Shown here: one piece after another, positions 62,783 through 64,000 of the stretch
Layout of the letters: every line of letters begins with the position of its first letter
How positions within the stretch are numbered: the stretch's first letter is position 1
Assembly: GCA_028023455.1 (NCBI GenBank)
Contig: JAQFVV010006838.1
Location: 241,370-305,369 of the forward strand
Source: Epiperipatus broadwayi
Taxonomy: Eukaryota > Onychophora > Udeonychophora > Euonychophora > Peripatidae
Direction of reading: 5' to 3'
Length of the DNA stretch: 64,000 nucleotides
The notes under the pieces: model-generated
The model's input: the letters and a program-made list of their open reading frames with translations, nothing else
What the model was told of the DNA's origin: nothing
Database searches by the model: none
Translations under genes and position numbers: made by a program

Positions 62783-63228
62783 TTCCATAATACTAGCCCG
62801 GTGGTGGGCACCCATTTATTTTTTCAGCTAGGTGGCGGGCACCATTTTATTTTTATCTGGACATAATTGCTGAGATATTCTTGACTTCGTTTATGGCGAA
62901 AGTCATAGTTCATCACATCACATCACATGTAAATTCATAGTTGGATATTGTTAATAATATACATAATGTACAAAAAAATATTTATTTCAAAAATTAAGTT
63001 TTAACATATAGTTGACGTTTTTATATTTTTTTTACACTGTAAAAAGTTATAGTATGCCTTCCAATTTGATTACAATATAATACCAATAATTCATAGAAAA
63101 ATTAAAAAATTAAAACGATTTATTTGTATCGGATAAATAATTTTTTATCGTGTTCCGGATAGCGGTGGGCACACATAAAATGGTCTGCATGGCGCCATGG
63201 TGGCTGAAGGCATAGGGTTGGGGACCCC
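62783..63228. mobile_element. hAT-type MITE, 5'-truncated
   Basis: Aligns with 32262-32628 and ends GGTTGGGGACCCCTG. The opposite CAGGGGTCCCC end is missing: it starts at the CATTCCATAATACTAGCCCGG equivalent, internal to the full copy. An extra ~80 bp (CTGGACATAATTGC.. to ..CACATCACATG) is present near 62860-62930. Confidence 0.75.
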
Positions 63229-63283
63229 TGCACTAGATCCTAAGATCTAGGTGCAGTGCTCTCAGATCCAAAGCTCCTCATGG

Positions 63284-64000
63284 GAAAAGACAGCAAATTA
63301 TTGCCTCTAGCAGGACATGATGAAATTAAACACTTTTCAGCTTGGATAGTAACAGCTCTTCAAAAAAAAAAACAACTGAGTTCTCTTCCCACATAAAATA
63401 TTTTTATACATTTCCACCTACCAAGTCTTAACACCTTTTGTTTGCCTCAGAACCAGTTGACTTTTAATTAAACAATATCATGTAATCTGATTTCCTTCTA
63501 ATATGATAATGTCTCTGAGGTGTTATATTTCATTTATTTTAAATTTTTTTAGATTAAATATATAAATTATATAATTTTGATTCTGATTTAATTAATAGAG
63601 ATTTTTTTTTAGAATGTTATAAATTTATAAGGCTTATTAGATACTTAATGGTGCATTCTGATTTAATGATAAAGTCTTTAATTGAAAAACAAAGTCAAGC
63701 AATATACCTAGATTTTGCTTTTACCCACAGGTGCAGTCACTAATTGATTTCTTATTTACAACAAAATTCCCATTTTTAATTATAAAACAATGACTTTTAT
63801 TTTAACTTCATATAAATAACTTTTCTACATATTTTCCTTTCCCTACCTTGTTTGTTTTTACAAAAAAAAAAACAAAAAAAAAAAATTCGGACAGATTTAA
63901 AAAAAAACAAAACTTTAGTATAGTTATCTCTATAAAACATTAAATCAGAAAACCATAAACATATTTAAAAAATATTTTTTACTCTTTTTATTTAATCTTA
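63284..64000. other. AT-rich DNA, nothing recognised
   Basis: Poly(A) tracts near 63862-63885 only. Confidence 0.5.

Larger units (their letters stand above)
62245..63283. repeat. R foldback repeat, copy R3, invaded by hAT MITE
   Basis: A plus-orientation R unit at 62245-62700 (AAAACTCTCTCCATACAGT..) and the start of a second unit at 62721-62782 are followed by a hAT MITE copy (62783-63228). A 52-bp inverted R fragment (63232-63283, CACTAGATCCTAAGATCTAG..) completes it. The MITE therefore sits near the palindrome centre, and most of the inverted arm is lost. Confidence 0.7.

Overview
The window looks like AT-rich intergenic or intronic DNA from an invertebrate animal. By eye it is roughly three-quarters A+T. 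I find no bacterial-style gene density, no operons and no host gene I can defend. Every protein similarity I recognise is to a metazoan transposable element: mariner, hAT, pogo/Tigger, Ty3/gypsy and a non-LTR LINE. There are also tRNA-derived SINEs and Penelope-type repeats with hammerhead ribozyme motifs. I cannot name the phylum; a mollusc, chelicerate or cnidarian would all fit.

Layout. 0.1-1.05 kb: two copies of a very short tRNA-only SINE with poly(A) tails and target-site duplications. 2.3-4.1 kb: a hammerhead-bearing repeat split by a long-TIR mobile element, then a 1.3 kb palindrome whose unit carries a tRNA-like B box. 4-10 kb: decayed, nothing recognisable. 10.05-10.6 kb: LINE reverse-transcriptase fragment. 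13.8-15.9 and 17.1-19.0 kb: two diverged direct copies of an unidentified ~2 kb unit. 19.05-23.07 kb: a decayed Ty3/gypsy element on the minus strand with both LTRs. 24.7-30.3 kb: two mariner deletion derivatives flanking a hAT transposase remnant, a second hammerhead-repeat copy and a 1.1 kb TIR-bounded tandem array. 29.2-34.9 kb: a nested foldback region into which mariner, a hammerhead foldback repeat (called R here) and a hAT MITE have inserted. 37.2-39.2 kb: a broken Tigger element. 39.2-47.9 kb: two head-to-head copies of a ~2.2 kb LTR-like sequence flanking a 1.9 kb foldback; the right copy is followed by the only substantial open reading frame, a 208-codon Gag. 48.5 kb: a hairpin MITE. 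53.65-54.56 and 62.25-63.28 kb: two more R foldbacks, the latter invaded by a hAT MITE. The remainder is AT-rich DNA with microsatellites.

The strongest unusual signal is the R family. It is a ~430 bp repeat arranged as tandem plus inverted copies, and seven of its copies carry a hammerhead ribozyme motif with a tiny palindromic helix III. This is the architecture known from Penelope-like element pseudo-LTRs. No host pathway can be reconstructed; the features interact only as successive insertions that can be ordered by nesting. All alignments were done by eye, so boundaries are approximate (tens of bases) unless target-site duplications are given.
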